A DNA stretch of 64,000 bases from RGIG2206 sp045577615 (GCA_045577615.1 JAZNIT010000052.1:16666-80665); one strand, 5' to 3'; shown: positions 23,708 through 33,612, numbered from the stretch's first letter. Numbers and translations: made by a program. The notes: generated by a model not told the origin, from the sequence alone.

Positions 23708-24367
23708 ATGTCGCAAATTAAAGCTATACTTTTCGATTTAGACGGCACCGTTAACGACACCGTAACCGACCTTGCAGTGTCTGTAAACTATGCTTTAACC
23801 AAAAACGGATTACCCACTCATCCCGTGGATGCATACAAGCTTTTTGCAGGCAACGGAATGCGTGTTATGGTTCAGCGTGCAATGCCCGAAGGCCAAAAAG
23901 AAGGCGACCTTTACGAGCAGGTCGTTGCCGATTACGCTGAATATTATGCCCTTCATTCAATGGATAATACCAAGCCCTACGACGACGTGCCCGAGCTTAT
24001 CGACAAGCTTCGCGAAATGGGCTATCTCACCGCTGTTGTAACCAACAAGCCCCACGAACAGGCAGTGCCCCTCATCGCACAGATGTTGCCCAGCAAGTTC
24101 GACGTGGTCATCGGTCAGCAGGACGGTGTGCCTTCAAAGCCCGACCCCGCAATGCCCATTATGGCAATGAAAGAGCTGGGTGTCACCGCCGACGAATGTG
24201 TGTTTATCGGCGATTCGGGTGTTGATATACTTACAGGTCTTAACAGCGGCGCTTATCCCGTTGGTGTTCTTTGGGGCTTCAGAGGCCGCGAAGAATTGCT
24301 TGAAAACGGCGCCAAACAGCTTATCTCCAAACCTATGGAGCTTATCGAAATTCTGAAGGGAAGGTGA
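23708..24367 (+). CDS. HAD-IA hydrolase, phosphoglycolate phosphatase-like
   Basis: 219 aa Gph/PGP-like haloacid dehalogenase phosphatase. Motif I is LFDLDGTVNDT (D10 nucleophile, D12 acid; residues about 8-18), motif II VTNKP (about 110), motif III K near PSKPDPAMP, and motif IV FIGDSGVDILTG. A helical cap lies between I and II. Probably removes phosphoglycolate formed during DNA repair or another small phosphoester; substrate not provable from sequence. RBS ATAGGAGG. The stop overlaps the GTG start of miaB by 4 bp. Confidence 0.88.
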   Translation: MSQIKAILFDLDGTVNDTVTDLAVSVNYALTKNGLPTHPVDAYKLFAGNGMRVMVQRAMPEGQKEGDLYEQVVADYAEYYALHSMDNTKPYDDVPELIDKLREMGYLTAVVTNKPHEQAVPLIAQMLPSKFDVVIGQQDGVPSKPDPAMPIMAMKELGVTADECVFIGDSGVDILTGLNSGAYPVGVLWGFRGREELLENGAKQLISKPMELIEILKGR

Positions 24368-25785
24368 CTTTCTTGGGGTGCAATATAACCCGAGTCACAG
24401 CCGAAGAGGTTGCCCAACAGTTTGAATATGCCAAAAAGTCGGCCCCCTTGCTTATAGAGCACTTTGGTCACACTCCCATCGCCTTCGTTCATTCTTACGG
24501 ATGTCAGCAAAACGTCAGCGACGGCGAGCGCATCAAGGGTATGCTTGCCGAGATGGGCTTCGGCTTTACCGACGCCCCCGACAATGCCGACCTGATACTC
24601 TTTAACACCTGCGCCGTCCGCGGCCATGCAGAGGATAGGGTGCTTGGCAATGTTGGTGCCCTCAAAGCTATTAAAGAGGCTCGTCCTCAAACTATAATTG
24701 CTCTTTGCGGCTGTATGGTCCAGCAGGAGCAGGTTGCCCAAAAGGTACGCAAAAGCTACCCCTATGTCAACCTTGTTTTCGGCACTCACGCCATACACCG
24801 CCTGCCCGAGCTTGTTTTCAAACTTATCAAAGGCGGCAAGCGAGTCTTTGAGCGCCCCGAGTGTGACGGCGTAATTGCCGAGGGTATGCCCATCCGCCGC
24901 GACAGCACCTTCAAGGGCTGGCTGCCTATTATGAACGGCTGCAACAACTTTTGCTCATACTGCATTGTGCCCTATGTCCGCGGCCGCGAAAGGTCGCGCA
25001 CCCCCGAAGATGTAATTGCCGAGGCCAAGTCAATGATAGCCGCAGGCTTTAAGGATATAACCCTGCTTGGCCAAAACGTTAACTCCTACGGCAAGGGCGA
25101 CAGTCACGGCGTTGACTTTGCCAAGCTGCTTCGTATGTTAAACGATATCGAGGGTGATTTTCAGCTTCGCTTTATGACCTCTCACCCAAGGGATTGCACT
25201 CTCGAATTGCTTGATGCAATGGCCGAGTGCGACAAGGTGTGCAAGCATTTGCATCTGCCTTTCCAATCGGGTAACGACAGAGTTCTGCAGGCAATGAACC
25301 GTCACTACGACCGTGAGAGATACCTTTATCTTATTGACGAGGCAAGGCGCAGAATGCCCGACCTTAGCATTACAAGTGACGTTATCGTCGGCTTCCCCGG
25401 TGAAACCTATGAGGAGTTTTGCGACACCTTAACCCTGGTTGAAAAGGTGCAGTTTACCTCACTTTTCACCTTTATCTACTCTCCCCGCGAGGGCACTCCT
25501 GCCGCCACAATGGATGACCCTGTCACCCACGCCGAAAAGGCCAAGTGGATGTCCGAGCTTCTTTCTTTGCAAGAGGGGATAGCAGCCAACCGATGCGCCT
25601 TGTCACTTGGCAAGACCTATCGTGTGCTGTGTGAGGAGCATCATCCCGACGGCAAGCTTTTCGGCCGTACCGACGGCAATATAGGCATCACCTTTGACGG
25701 TGACTCGTCATTGGTGGGCAAATTTGTAAACGTAAAAATAACCAAGGCACTCAATTGGGTGCTTGAGGGTGAAATAACCCACTAA
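24364..25785 (+). CDS. miaB: tRNA-2-methylthio-N6-dimethylallyladenosine synthase MiaB
   Basis: 473 aa, GTG start overlapping the previous stop (GTGA). The N-terminal UPF0004 domain holds three cluster cysteines (YGCQQNVSD, FNTCAVR, LCGCM), the radical-SAM core has CNNFCSYCIVPYVRG (about 193-207, CxxxCxxC), and a TRAM domain ends the protein. It methylthiolates i6A37 made by MiaA in tRNAs reading UNN codons. miaA lies five genes downstream in the same run. QQN in the first motif and length separate it from MtaB/RimO relatives. Confidence 0.94.
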   Translation: MTFLGCNITRVTAEEVAQQFEYAKKSAPLLIEHFGHTPIAFVHSYGCQQNVSDGERIKGMLAEMGFGFTDAPDNADLILFNTCAVRGHAEDRVLGNVGALKAIKEARPQTIIALCGCMVQQEQVAQKVRKSYPYVNLVFGTHAIHRLPELVFKLIKGGKRVFERPECDGVIAEGMPIRRDSTFKGWLPIMNGCNNFCSYCIVPYVRGRERSRTPEDVIAEAKSMIAAGFKDITLLGQNVNSYGKGDSHGVDFAKLLRMLNDIEGDFQLRFMTSHPRDCTLELLDAMAECDKVCKHLHLPFQSGNDRVLQAMNRHYDRERYLYLIDEARRRMPDLSITSDVIVGFPGETYEEFCDTLTLVEKVQFTSLFTFIYSPREGTPAATMDDPVTHAEKAKWMSELLSLQEGIAANRCALSLGKTYRVLCEEHHPDGKLFGRTDGNIGITFDGDSSLVGKFVNVKITKALNWVLEGEITH

Positions 25786-25802
25786 TTCAGGAGGATTTAA
25801 CT

Positions 25803-26210
25803 ATGGATATTATCGCAGCAGCACGTGAGCTCGGCAAAGCAATTCAGGCCGACGAGCGTTATATTGAGTTCAACCGTTGCCGCAAGGCCAACGATGAGGA
25901 TGCCAAATTGCAAGAGCAAATTCACGAGTTTAACCTTGTGAGAATGCAGGCAAGTGAAGAGGCTAACAAAGACGAAGACAGAAACGAAGAGCGCTTCAAG
26001 CAGCTCAACGCCCGTATGCGTCAGCTTTACGCCGATATTATGGTTAACGAAAATATGATTGCCTACAACAAGGCCAAGGGCGATATGGATGCGGTGCTTC
26101 AGAATATGAACGGCATCATCGACCTTTGCATTCAGGGTGAAGACCCCGACACCTGCGAAATGGCATCAGGCTGCACAGGCAGCTGTGCCACCTGCGGCGG
26201 CTGTCACTAA
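25803..26210 (+). CDS. ylbF: YlbF/YmcA-family regulator with cysteine-rich tail
   Basis: 135 aa. A helical YlbF domain (residues 1-115; ARELGKAIQADERYIEF, then heptad-rich helices and MIAYNKAKGDMDAVLQNMN) is followed by a tail with CTGSCATCGGCH and two more cysteines. In Bacillus the YaaT-YlbF-YmcA complex carries two 4Fe-4S clusters and acts with RNase Y on mRNA processing and on the Spo0A phosphorelay. The tail could be a cluster ligand (inference). The order miaB-ylbF-mutS is common in Clostridia. RBS CAGGAGG. Confidence 0.85.
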   Translation: MDIIAAARELGKAIQADERYIEFNRCRKANDEDAKLQEQIHEFNLVRMQASEEANKDEDRNEERFKQLNARMRQLYADIMVNENMIAYNKAKGDMDAVLQNMNGIIDLCIQGEDPDTCEMASGCTGSCATCGGCH

Positions 26211-26238
26211 TTAAAACTAACAAAACAGGAGCAATAAA

Positions 26239-28836
26239 ATGGCAGAATTATCTCCTATGATGCAGCAATATCTGCAACTGAAAGAGCAGCATCCCGACAC
26301 CATACTCTTTTTCCGATTGGGCGATTTTTACGAGATGTTTTTCGACGATGCAAAGCTGGCCTCTAAAGAGTTAGAACTGACTCTCACAGGCCGTGATTGC
26401 GGACTTGAAGAAAGGGCGCCTATGTGCGGCGTACCCTTTCACAGCTACGAAAATTACGTATCCCGTCTGGTGGAAAAAGGCTACAAGGTGGCAATATGTG
26501 AGCAAACCGAAGACCCTGCAAAGGCAAAGGGTCTTGTTAAGCGTGAGATAATTCGTGTTATAACCCCTGCAACCGTAATTGAGGATAGTATGCTTGTGGA
26601 ATCCCGCAATAACTATCTTTGCGCCTTGATGGTAGAGGGGGACAGAGCAGGCATCTGCTTTGTAGATGCCTCTACGGGTGGACTTCACGCCACCGCATTG
26701 GCAGGGGATAGCCTTGCCACTCGCATTATTAGTGAGCTTGGCTGCTATCAGCCTCGCGAGGTTATTATGAACGCACCTGCCGTGGTTGAGCCGGGCATTG
26801 TAGATTTTCTCAAAACCCGCCTTAAATGCCGCTACGAGCCCCGTCCCGACAGTTACTTTGAACCTCAGCACTCCGTCGATTTGTGCGAGGCTCACTTTGG
26901 CAAATCGGTCAAGGATTTGGGTATGGATGGTGACACCTCCGTTGTCAGGGCCGTCGCCGCTGCCATTGCCTATCTGCAAGAAACCAAGCGCACAGGCCTT
27001 GACTGCATAAACAGCGTAAACATTTATACCGAGGCACAGTTTATGCGCCTTGATATGTCCACGCGCCGCAATCTTGAGATCGGCGAAACCATGCGCAACC
27101 GCGACAGCCACGGCTCTCTTATGAAGGTTATCGACGACACCTGCACTGCAATGGGCAAACGTCTTTTGCGTCAATGGATAGAGCAGCCTTTGCTCAACCC
27201 CATTGCCATCAACAACCGCCTCAACGGTGTGCAAGAGCTTGTTGACCAAACCGAAATCAGATGCGAGCTGCGAGAGATGCTTGGCGGCGTATTTGACCTT
27301 GAGCGACTTATGTCCCGCGTGGTTTACGGCAGCGTATCTCCCAGGGAGCTTCGCAGCCTTGCCTATACCATCAGCCGACTTCCCGGCATCAAAAACTACC
27401 TTGCATTGTGCAATTCGGGTATTCTTAAGGATATCTATAAGCATGTTGACGAATTGCAGGATGTCTATGCACTTATCGACAGCGCAATTTCTCCCGAACC
27501 CCCTGCCTTGCTTAAGGATGGGGACGTCATCCGTCAGGGCTTCAATGCCGATATTGATCAGCTGCGCATTGATATGACCGACGGCAAGGGTGTCATCACC
27601 CGAGTCGAGGCGCAGGAGCGTGAGCGCACGGGCATCAAAACCCTTAAAATCAAATATAACAAGGTGTTCGGCTACTGCATCGAAATCACCAATTCCTTTA
27701 AGGATATGGTGCCCGACACCTATATCCGCAAGCAGACCTTAACCAACTGCGAACGCTATATTACCGAAGAACTTAAAGAGCTTGAAAGCCGCATTTTAGG
27801 CGCATCCGAGCGCCTTGCCCGACTTGAGCGCGAGATATTCGATCAGGTTCGTTGTGCCGTTGCCGACCAACTTAGCCGAATTCAGTCCACCGCCTCTGCT
27901 CTTGGCAGAATGGATGTGCTTTGCTCTTATGCCCACACCGCATCAAAGCTTGGCTACTGCCGTCCTCTTATCAATATCGAGGGCAGAATAGATATTCACG
28001 GCGGCCGCCATCCTGTTGTTGAAAGTTTGCTTTCAACCCCCTTCGTACCCAACGATACCTATCTCGACAAGCGTGACGACCGCTGCGCCATTATCACAGG
28101 CCCCAATATGGCAGGTAAATCTACTTATATGCGTCAGGTGGCCCTGATTGTGCTTATGGCTCAGGCAGGCTCCTTTGTGCCTGCTCAATCGGCCGACGTC
28201 AGCATTTGCGACGCCATTTTCACCCGTGTTGGTGCCTCCGACGATTTGTCGGCGGGTCAGTCAACCTTTATGGTTGAAATGAGCGAGGTGGCCTACATTC
28301 TCAAAAATGCCACCGCCGACAGCTTGCTTATCTTTGACGAAATCGGTCGCGGCACCTCTACCTACGACGGTATGTCTATTGCACGCGCCGTGCTTGAGTT
28401 TGTCTGCAACAAATCAAAGCTGGGCGCAAAATCCCTTTTCGCAACTCACTACCACGAGCTTACCGAACTTGAAAACAGTCTTGACGGCGTCAAGAATTAC
28501 AACACCTCTGTCCGCAAAAAGGGTGACGACATTACCTTCCTGCGCCGCATAATCCGAGGCTGTGCCGACGGCAGCTACGGTGTCGAGGTAGCCAAGCTTG
28601 CGGGCATCCCCGACGGGGTGGTGCGCCGCGCCCGCCAGATTCTCAAGGATTTAGAGAGCGAGGGCCCCTCTGCACCCCGTCAGATTCTCACCGAGGATGA
28701 GGGTGTGCTTTCCTTTGGCGACACCGCCACAATGCAGCTTATCGACGAGCTTAAATCTATCGACGTTAACGCAATGACACCCCTTCAGGCTATGAGCCGA
28801 CTGGACGAGCTTACCAAGCTTGCCCGTTCACTTTAA
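26239..28836 (+). CDS. mutS: DNA mismatch repair protein MutS
   Basis: 865 aa. Mismatch-binding motif in FFRLGDFYEMFFDDA (Phe-x-Glu wedge, about 28-42), long lever and clamp domains, then the ABC ATPase: Walker A GPNMAGKSTYMRQ at about 621-633, ASDDLSAGQSTFMVEM, Walker B LLIFDEIGRGTSTYDG and ATHYHEL. Full-length MutS1, including the C-terminal dimerisation helices. It finds mismatches and calls MutL, encoded 23 bp downstream. RBS CAGGAG. Confidence 0.97.
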   Translation: MAELSPMMQQYLQLKEQHPDTILFFRLGDFYEMFFDDAKLASKELELTLTGRDCGLEERAPMCGVPFHSYENYVSRLVEKGYKVAICEQTEDPAKAKGLVKREIIRVITPATVIEDSMLVESRNNYLCALMVEGDRAGICFVDASTGGLHATALAGDSLATRIISELGCYQPREVIMNAPAVVEPGIVDFLKTRLKCRYEPRPDSYFEPQHSVDLCEAHFGKSVKDLGMDGDTSVVRAVAAAIAYLQETKRTGLDCINSVNIYTEAQFMRLDMSTRRNLEIGETMRNRDSHGSLMKVIDDTCTAMGKRLLRQWIEQPLLNPIAINNRLNGVQELVDQTEIRCELREMLGGVFDLERLMSRVVYGSVSPRELRSLAYTISRLPGIKNYLALCNSGILKDIYKHVDELQDVYALIDSAISPEPPALLKDGDVIRQGFNADIDQLRIDMTDGKGVITRVEAQERERTGIKTLKIKYNKVFGYCIEITNSFKDMVPDTYIRKQTLTNCERYITEELKELESRILGASERLARLEREIFDQVRCAVADQLSRIQSTASALGRMDVLCSYAHTASKLGYCRPLINIEGRIDIHGGRHPVVESLLSTPFVPNDTYLDKRDDRCAIITGPNMAGKSTYMRQVALIVLMAQAGSFVPAQSADVSICDAIFTRVGASDDLSAGQSTFMVEMSEVAYILKNATADSLLIFDEIGRGTSTYDGMSIARAVLEFVCNKSKLGAKSLFATHYHELTELENSLDGVKNYNTSVRKKGDDITFLRRIIRGCADGSYGVEVAKLAGIPDGVVRRARQILKDLESEGPSAPRQILTEDEGVLSFGDTATMQLIDELKSIDVNAMTPLQAMSRLDELTKLARSL

Positions 28837-28859
28837 TTTTCAAAAAAGGAGGAGCAACA

Positions 28860-30761
28860 ATGCCCATAAAAGTGCTTGATAAACATGTCGCAGAGCTTAT
28901 TGCGGCAGGTGAAGTGGTCGAGCGTCCCGCATCGGTCATCAAGGAATTGGTTGAAAACTCAATAGACGCAGGCTCCTCTCACATTACCGTTGAAATCAAA
29001 AACGGCGGTGTAACCTTTATGCGCATTACCGACGACGGCTGCGGCATCCCTCACGATCAGGTGCCCACCGCATTTTTGCGCCACGCCACAAGCAAGGTCA
29101 AAACCGAGGAGGATTTAACCTCCATCGCCACCCTTGGCTTCCGTGGTGAAGCCTTGGCATCGGTTTCGGCCGTTGCAAGGGTAGATATGCTTACTGCCAC
29201 CACCGATGGGGAGGGCACCTCATACTCCATCCACGGTGGGGAAGAGGTAGCATATGACGAGGCAGGCTGTCCCAAGGGCACAACCATTATCGTTCGCGAC
29301 CTCTTTTACAATGTTCCTGCACGAATGAAATTTCTCAAAAAAGACAGCCGCGAAACTGCCGCTGTCGCCTCGGTTATGGATAAAATGGCTCTCTCACATC
29401 CCGAGATTGCCTTTAAGTACATAGCTGATTCAAAGGTGCAAATGCAAACCCAGGGCAATGGGGATTTGTCGGCCACCGTCTATTCGGTTTACGGCCGCGA
29501 TTTCCGTTCGGGACTCATCCCCGTTGATTATCAGTCCGACTGCTTCAAGCTTAACGGCTTCATCTGCAAGCCTGAGGCCGCCCGAAAATCAAGGGGAATG
29601 CAGCACTTCTTTATCAACGGCCGCTACGTCAACTCCAATACAATGCGCGCCGCCCTTGAGCAAGCCTATCGCGGCTCAATTATGACGGGCCTTTTTCCTG
29701 CAGGTGTCCTTTTCTTAACTATGGATTGCTCACAGGTTGACATCAACGTTCACCCTGCTAAATTAGAGTGCCGATTTACCAACGAAAAGCCTGTTTTTGA
29801 CACCGTTTACTACGGGGTGAAATCGGCTTTGGGCAGCGGCTACCGTATGAATGAAATCAAACTTACACCCACAAAGCCTGCTGTGAATATCCCCGTAGCA
29901 GAGCAAACTGCAGTGTTTGATATACCTGCTCCCACACCCCAGAAGTCTGTGCAAAATCCCTTGCGCCGTGACAACTATTTTCAGCATATCCCCGTCACAC
30001 CTGCGCCCCAAAGGGTGAGCGAAAGCGTGGTTGTGCGCGAGCCTACCTTTGAGCTCGAAAGCCGACCCACCACCCCCAAGGCAACCCTTGATATTATGGT
30101 GGATGAGCCCGAGCCAATTCAGGCCCCCCCTCAGTCGGAGCTTAAGCCCCAACCTACCCAAGAGGCAGCACCCACCCCCGATATAAGCGAAAGGGTAGAT
30201 GTCACCTTTGTAGGCGAAGCATTTGCAACCTATGTGATGGTGCAAAGTGGGGACGAGCTTATTATCATCGACAAGCACGCCGCCCACGAGCGCATAATAT
30301 ACGAAAAACTCAAAGCCTCGGCAACGGTCAGCTCACAGCTTTTGTTAGAGCCCGCTACCGTTACCTTGTCAAAGGATGAATATGCCGTAATCTTTGAAAA
30401 TCTTGAGCAAATTACCAAAGCGGGCTTCGAGATAGAAGAATTTGGCGGCTCAAGCATACTTGTCCGCGCAGTGCCCTCTGTCCTTACCGATGAGGATGTA
30501 ACCACTTTGATAACCGAGGTGGCAGCAGGCCTTGTTGAAAGCAAGGGCAAGGTGCAGATTGACAAAATAGATTGGCTTTATCACAATATGGCTTGCCGTG
30601 CCGCCGTCAAGGGCGGTGACAAATCGGGCAAAGAGGATTTGCTTCATCTTGCCCGTCGCGTTGCCCTTAGTGACGACGTAAGATATTGTCCCCACGGCCG
30701 CCCCGTTGCCTATAAATTAACCAGAAAAGAGCTGGAAAAGCAGTTTGGCAGACTTGGATAA
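28860..30761 (+). CDS. mutL: DNA mismatch repair endonuclease MutL
   Basis: 633 aa. The N-terminal GHKL ATPase has ELVENSIDAGSSHI, DDGCGIP, and GFRGEALASVSAV. A Pro/Glu-rich linker spans about 360-440. The C-terminal domain carries DKHAAHERIIYE at about 471-482, a DxHAxxExxxxE endonuclease metal site, plus MACRAAVK and YCPHGRPV. This is the nicking type of MutL found in bacteria without MutH. RBS AAGGAGGAG. The last 17 bp overlap the probable start of miaA. Confidence 0.96.
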   Translation: MPIKVLDKHVAELIAAGEVVERPASVIKELVENSIDAGSSHITVEIKNGGVTFMRITDDGCGIPHDQVPTAFLRHATSKVKTEEDLTSIATLGFRGEALASVSAVARVDMLTATTDGEGTSYSIHGGEEVAYDEAGCPKGTTIIVRDLFYNVPARMKFLKKDSRETAAVASVMDKMALSHPEIAFKYIADSKVQMQTQGNGDLSATVYSVYGRDFRSGLIPVDYQSDCFKLNGFICKPEAARKSRGMQHFFINGRYVNSNTMRAALEQAYRGSIMTGLFPAGVLFLTMDCSQVDINVHPAKLECRFTNEKPVFDTVYYGVKSALGSGYRMNEIKLTPTKPAVNIPVAEQTAVFDIPAPTPQKSVQNPLRRDNYFQHIPVTPAPQRVSESVVVREPTFELESRPTTPKATLDIMVDEPEPIQAPPQSELKPQPTQEAAPTPDISERVDVTFVGEAFATYVMVQSGDELIIIDKHAAHERIIYEKLKASATVSSQLLLEPATVTLSKDEYAVIFENLEQITKAGFEIEEFGGSSILVRAVPSVLTDEDVTTLITEVAAGLVESKGKVQIDKIDWLYHNMACRAAVKGGDKSGKEDLLHLARRVALSDDVRYCPHGRPVAYKLTRKELEKQFGRLG

Positions 30762-31689
30762 AAAGATAAAAATGATAGCGGTTGCAGGGCCCACTGCATC
30801 AGGCAAAACCTCCTTGGGCATTGCCATAGCCGAGGCCTTGAAGGGCGAGGTAATATCCTGCGATTCAATGCAGATTTACCGCAATATGACCATCGCCACA
30901 GCCGCCCCCACAAGTGAAGAAATGCAAGGCATACCCCATCACCTTGTGGGTATCCTTGACCCAAAAGAAGAATATTCGGTGGCTCAATTTTGCAAGGATG
31001 CAGGAGCCGCCGTCAATGACGTTAACCAAAGGGGCAAGCTGCCTGTTTTGGTTGGCGGCACAGGCCTTTATATGCAAAGCTTTGCCGAAAACCTTACCTT
31101 CTCAGGCTCCAATTCAGCTGAGGTGCGCGCAACACTTCAGGCCCGTCTTGAGCAAGAGGGGTCAGAGGCTTTGCTTAAAGAACTGTTCCAAATCGACCCC
31201 GAATATGCGGCAAAGCTTCATCTTGCCGATGTCAAGCGCATCACCCGCGCTCTCGAGGTTTATTATTCCGACGGCATAACGATGACCCATCAGGTTGAGC
31301 GTTCTCACGACAACCCAACCCCCTACGACACCTTGTATATCGGCATTACCTTTGCCGACCGCCAAAATCTTTACGACCGCATCAACCGCCGCGTAGATAT
31401 AATGGTGCAGCAGGGCCTTGTGCAAGAGGCAGAGCAAGCCTATCACAACCGCGGATTGACTGCCGCACAAGCCATCGGTCATAAGGAGCTGTTTGATTAT
31501 TTTGACGGTACAGCAACCCTTGAAGAGTGCATTGAGCGGCTGAAAATGCAAACTCGCCGTTATGCAAAAAGGCAGCTTAGCTGGTTCAGACGAAACGAGC
31601 AAATGCACTGGATTTATGCCGACGGCAAAACAAGTGAAGAAACCGCCCGAGAGGCGATAGAAATTATTAAAAAGGAGTGGCAGATATGA
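30745..31689 (+). CDS. miaA: tRNA dimethylallyltransferase MiaA
   Basis: 314 aa using TTG 30745, which overlaps mutL. ATG 30772 would leave too little of the first beta strand (KMIAVAGPTASGKTSLGIA holds the P-loop), so TTG is preferred but not certain. Further motifs: EVISCDSMQIYRNMTIATAAP, VLVGGTGLYMQ, and QAIGHKELFDY with the C-terminal QTRRYAKRQLSWFR. It prenylates A37 of tRNAs reading UNN codons, the substrate for MiaB. The stop overlaps the next ATG (ATGA). Confidence 0.94.
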   Translation: MADLDKKIKMIAVAGPTASGKTSLGIAIAEALKGEVISCDSMQIYRNMTIATAAPTSEEMQGIPHHLVGILDPKEEYSVAQFCKDAGAAVNDVNQRGKLPVLVGGTGLYMQSFAENLTFSGSNSAEVRATLQARLEQEGSEALLKELFQIDPEYAAKLHLADVKRITRALEVYYSDGITMTHQVERSHDNPTPYDTLYIGITFADRQNLYDRINRRVDIMVQQGLVQEAEQAYHNRGLTAAQAIGHKELFDYFDGTATLEECIERLKMQTRRYAKRQLSWFRRNEQMHWIYADGKTSEETAREAIEIIKKEWQI

Positions 31690-32897
31690 GTATCGGATTT
31701 AAGCGAGTAGGCTCAGCATTATTGGGCTTGCTTTTAATTGCATACTTGTTCTACCACGTCGCTGTAGTACCTTACCAAAGTATCGAAACAGAGCAAGCGG
31801 TGTCATATGCAGCCCGCGATACCATAGATGCTGAGCGTGCCTATATCATCCGCACCGAAACGGTTATCCAAAGCGATGTAAACGGTTCCTACCGCTATGT
31901 CATCGGCAACGGTGAACGAGTGGCTTCAGGCAGCGCTATCGCCAATGTTTACTCCAATGACAGCGTTGTTCAATCCCTCGCTAAAATAGACGATTTAAAC
32001 CGACAGATTGAAAATCTTGAGTCGCTTAACAACTACTCAAGCGGAGTTGTGGTTGACATTGCACAGCTTAACAACCACGCCCACGCGAGCCTTGTTGATT
32101 TGCTTAACTCGGTTGAACAGGGCGACTATTCCTCCTGCCGTGAAAAGGCGCAGGACTTTTTGACCATCGTCAACCGTCGTCAGACCATAACGGGTCAAAA
32201 CGCTGATTTTTCAAACCTTATCTCATCTCTCAAAAGTGAGCGTGACGGCTTGGTGGCTTCGGTGGGCAACCCCGTAGGCAGCGTAGCCGCCCCATCGGCA
32301 GGCTATTTTGTCGCCTCGGTTGACGGCTATGAGAATGTCATCAGCATTGATGATATTGATAGCCTGACCCCCGAAAAGCTTAAAAATATTCAGGGCAGCG
32401 AGCCCAATCCAAATGCCGTTGGCAAGGTAGTAAGCGACGTTACCTGGTACATCGCCGTTTCCATAACCTTTGAGCAGGCATTGCAGTTCTCACCCAAAGA
32501 CAAGGTAAATGTGGATATATCCACCTCCCAAACCGTAACCGTGCCTGCCACTGTGCTTCAGGTTAACAAAAGCGCCGCATCCGACGAGGCAGTGCTGGTG
32601 CTTTCTTGCAGCTATATGAACAGCGAGCTTTCAGGCTTGCGCACTCCTTCTGTCAGCGTGGTGCTGCGCACCTATGACGGGCTGAGAGTGTCTGACAAGG
32701 CCATCCGCGTAAACGACGGCAAAAAAGGTGTATACACCTCCAACGGCACCACCATTGAGTTTGTGCCGGTCAAGGTGCTTTACACAGGTAACGGATACGT
32801 TGTGTGTGAGCGCGCCGACCCGATGGAAAAGGGCTTGCACATATACGACGACGTAGTTGTAAAGGGGAAAAACTTGTATGACGGCAAATCTCTTTAA
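31686..32897 (+). CDS. HlyD-like membrane-anchored protein of a cell-division operon
   Basis: 403 aa from ATG 31686 (AAGGAG). One N-terminal membrane helix (about 7-25, SALLGLLLIAYLFYHVAVV) is followed by a barrel-sandwich start: the half-motif AYIIRTETVIQSDVNGSYRYVIGNGERVASGSAIANVYSN resembles the biotinyl-lipoyl-like hairpin of periplasmic adaptor (HlyD) proteins. A helical hairpin of about 60 residues, a barrel, and a C-terminal beta segment (VRVNDGKKGVYTSNGTTIEF-type) follow. No efflux pump partner is nearby. Instead it sits between miaA and yggS-sepF, an arrangement I believe recurs in Clostridia, which suggests an envelope or division role. Function unknown. Confidence 0.78.
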   Translation: MSIGFKRVGSALLGLLLIAYLFYHVAVVPYQSIETEQAVSYAARDTIDAERAYIIRTETVIQSDVNGSYRYVIGNGERVASGSAIANVYSNDSVVQSLAKIDDLNRQIENLESLNNYSSGVVVDIAQLNNHAHASLVDLLNSVEQGDYSSCREKAQDFLTIVNRRQTITGQNADFSNLISSLKSERDGLVASVGNPVGSVAAPSAGYFVASVDGYENVISIDDIDSLTPEKLKNIQGSEPNPNAVGKVVSDVTWYIAVSITFEQALQFSPKDKVNVDISTSQTVTVPATVLQVNKSAASDEAVLVLSCSYMNSELSGLRTPSVSVVLRTYDGLRVSDKAIRVNDGKKGVYTSNGTTIEFVPVKVLYTGNGYVVCERADPMEKGLHIYDDVVVKGKNLYDGKSL

Positions 32898-33612
32898 TGA
32901 AGAATTTATACTGCGTTGCAAGCAGTTTGACGATAATTATGCATACGTCCTCGACCGAATAGAAAAGGCGGCTCAATCGGTGGGCAAAACCGCAGCAGAC
33001 ATCAACCTGCTGGCTGCCACCAAAACCGTACCGGTAGAGGTAATAAACCACGCTATCGAAAGGGGTATAACCCTTATCGGTGAAAACCGCGTGCAGGAGC
33101 TTTGCGAAAAGTATGACGACCTTAACAAAACAGCCACACGCCACCACATCGGCCGCCTGCAAACCAACAAGGTAAAGCAGGTTGTGGGCAAGGTGTCAAT
33201 GGTGCAATCGGTGGACTCGGTCAAGCTTGCAAGCGAGCTTTCAAAGCGCAGCCTTGAAAGGGGCCTCACCACCGATATTTTGGTCGAAATAAACATCGGT
33301 GACGAGCAGTCAAAGTCGGGAATTCCCTTCCATCAAACCGAAGAGTTTTTAGCCCAAATTGCCACATTTGACGGCATAAAGGTCAAAGGATTGATGTGTA
33401 TCCCCCCAATATGTGAAAATGATATAGAAATTCGCAATTTTTTCGATAAAATGTATCATAAGTTTATTGACATTTCGGGTAAAAAAATAGATAATATTAG
33501 TATGGACTTTTTGTCTATGGGAATGTCGGGTGATTTCGAGCAAGCCATCCAATCGGGGGCCAATATAATCCGCCTCGGTTCGATACTTTTCGGTGCCCGC
33601 CAATACAAATGA
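32878..33612 (+). CDS. YggS/YlmE-family PLP homeostasis protein
   Basis: 244 aa. The alanine-racemase-like barrel without catalytic partner: NLLAATKTVP carries the PLP lysine (about residue 48), GITLIGENRVQEL, HHIGRLQTNKVKQVV, and near the end DFLSMGMSGDFEQAIQSGANIIRLGSILFGAR, the phosphate-binding SMGMS motif. PLPBP proteins buffer PLP and influence amino-acid and keto-acid pools; no enzymatic activity is known. It overlaps the HlyD-like gene by 20 bp (RBS AAGGGG inside it) and precedes sepF, the standard Firmicutes order. Confidence 0.92.
   Translation: MTANLFNEEFILRCKQFDDNYAYVLDRIEKAAQSVGKTAADINLLAATKTVPVEVINHAIERGITLIGENRVQELCEKYDDLNKTATRHHIGRLQTNKVKQVVGKVSMVQSVDSVKLASELSKRSLERGLTTDILVEINIGDEQSKSGIPFHQTEEFLAQIATFDGIKVKGLMCIPPICENDIEIRNFFDKMYHKFIDISGKKIDNISMDFLSMGMSGDFEQAIQSGANIIRLGSILFGARQYK

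Noticed and set aside
26371..27444. 357-codon minus ORF opposite mutS
   Set aside because: Shadow of mutS created by its codon bias; no start signal or known domain.
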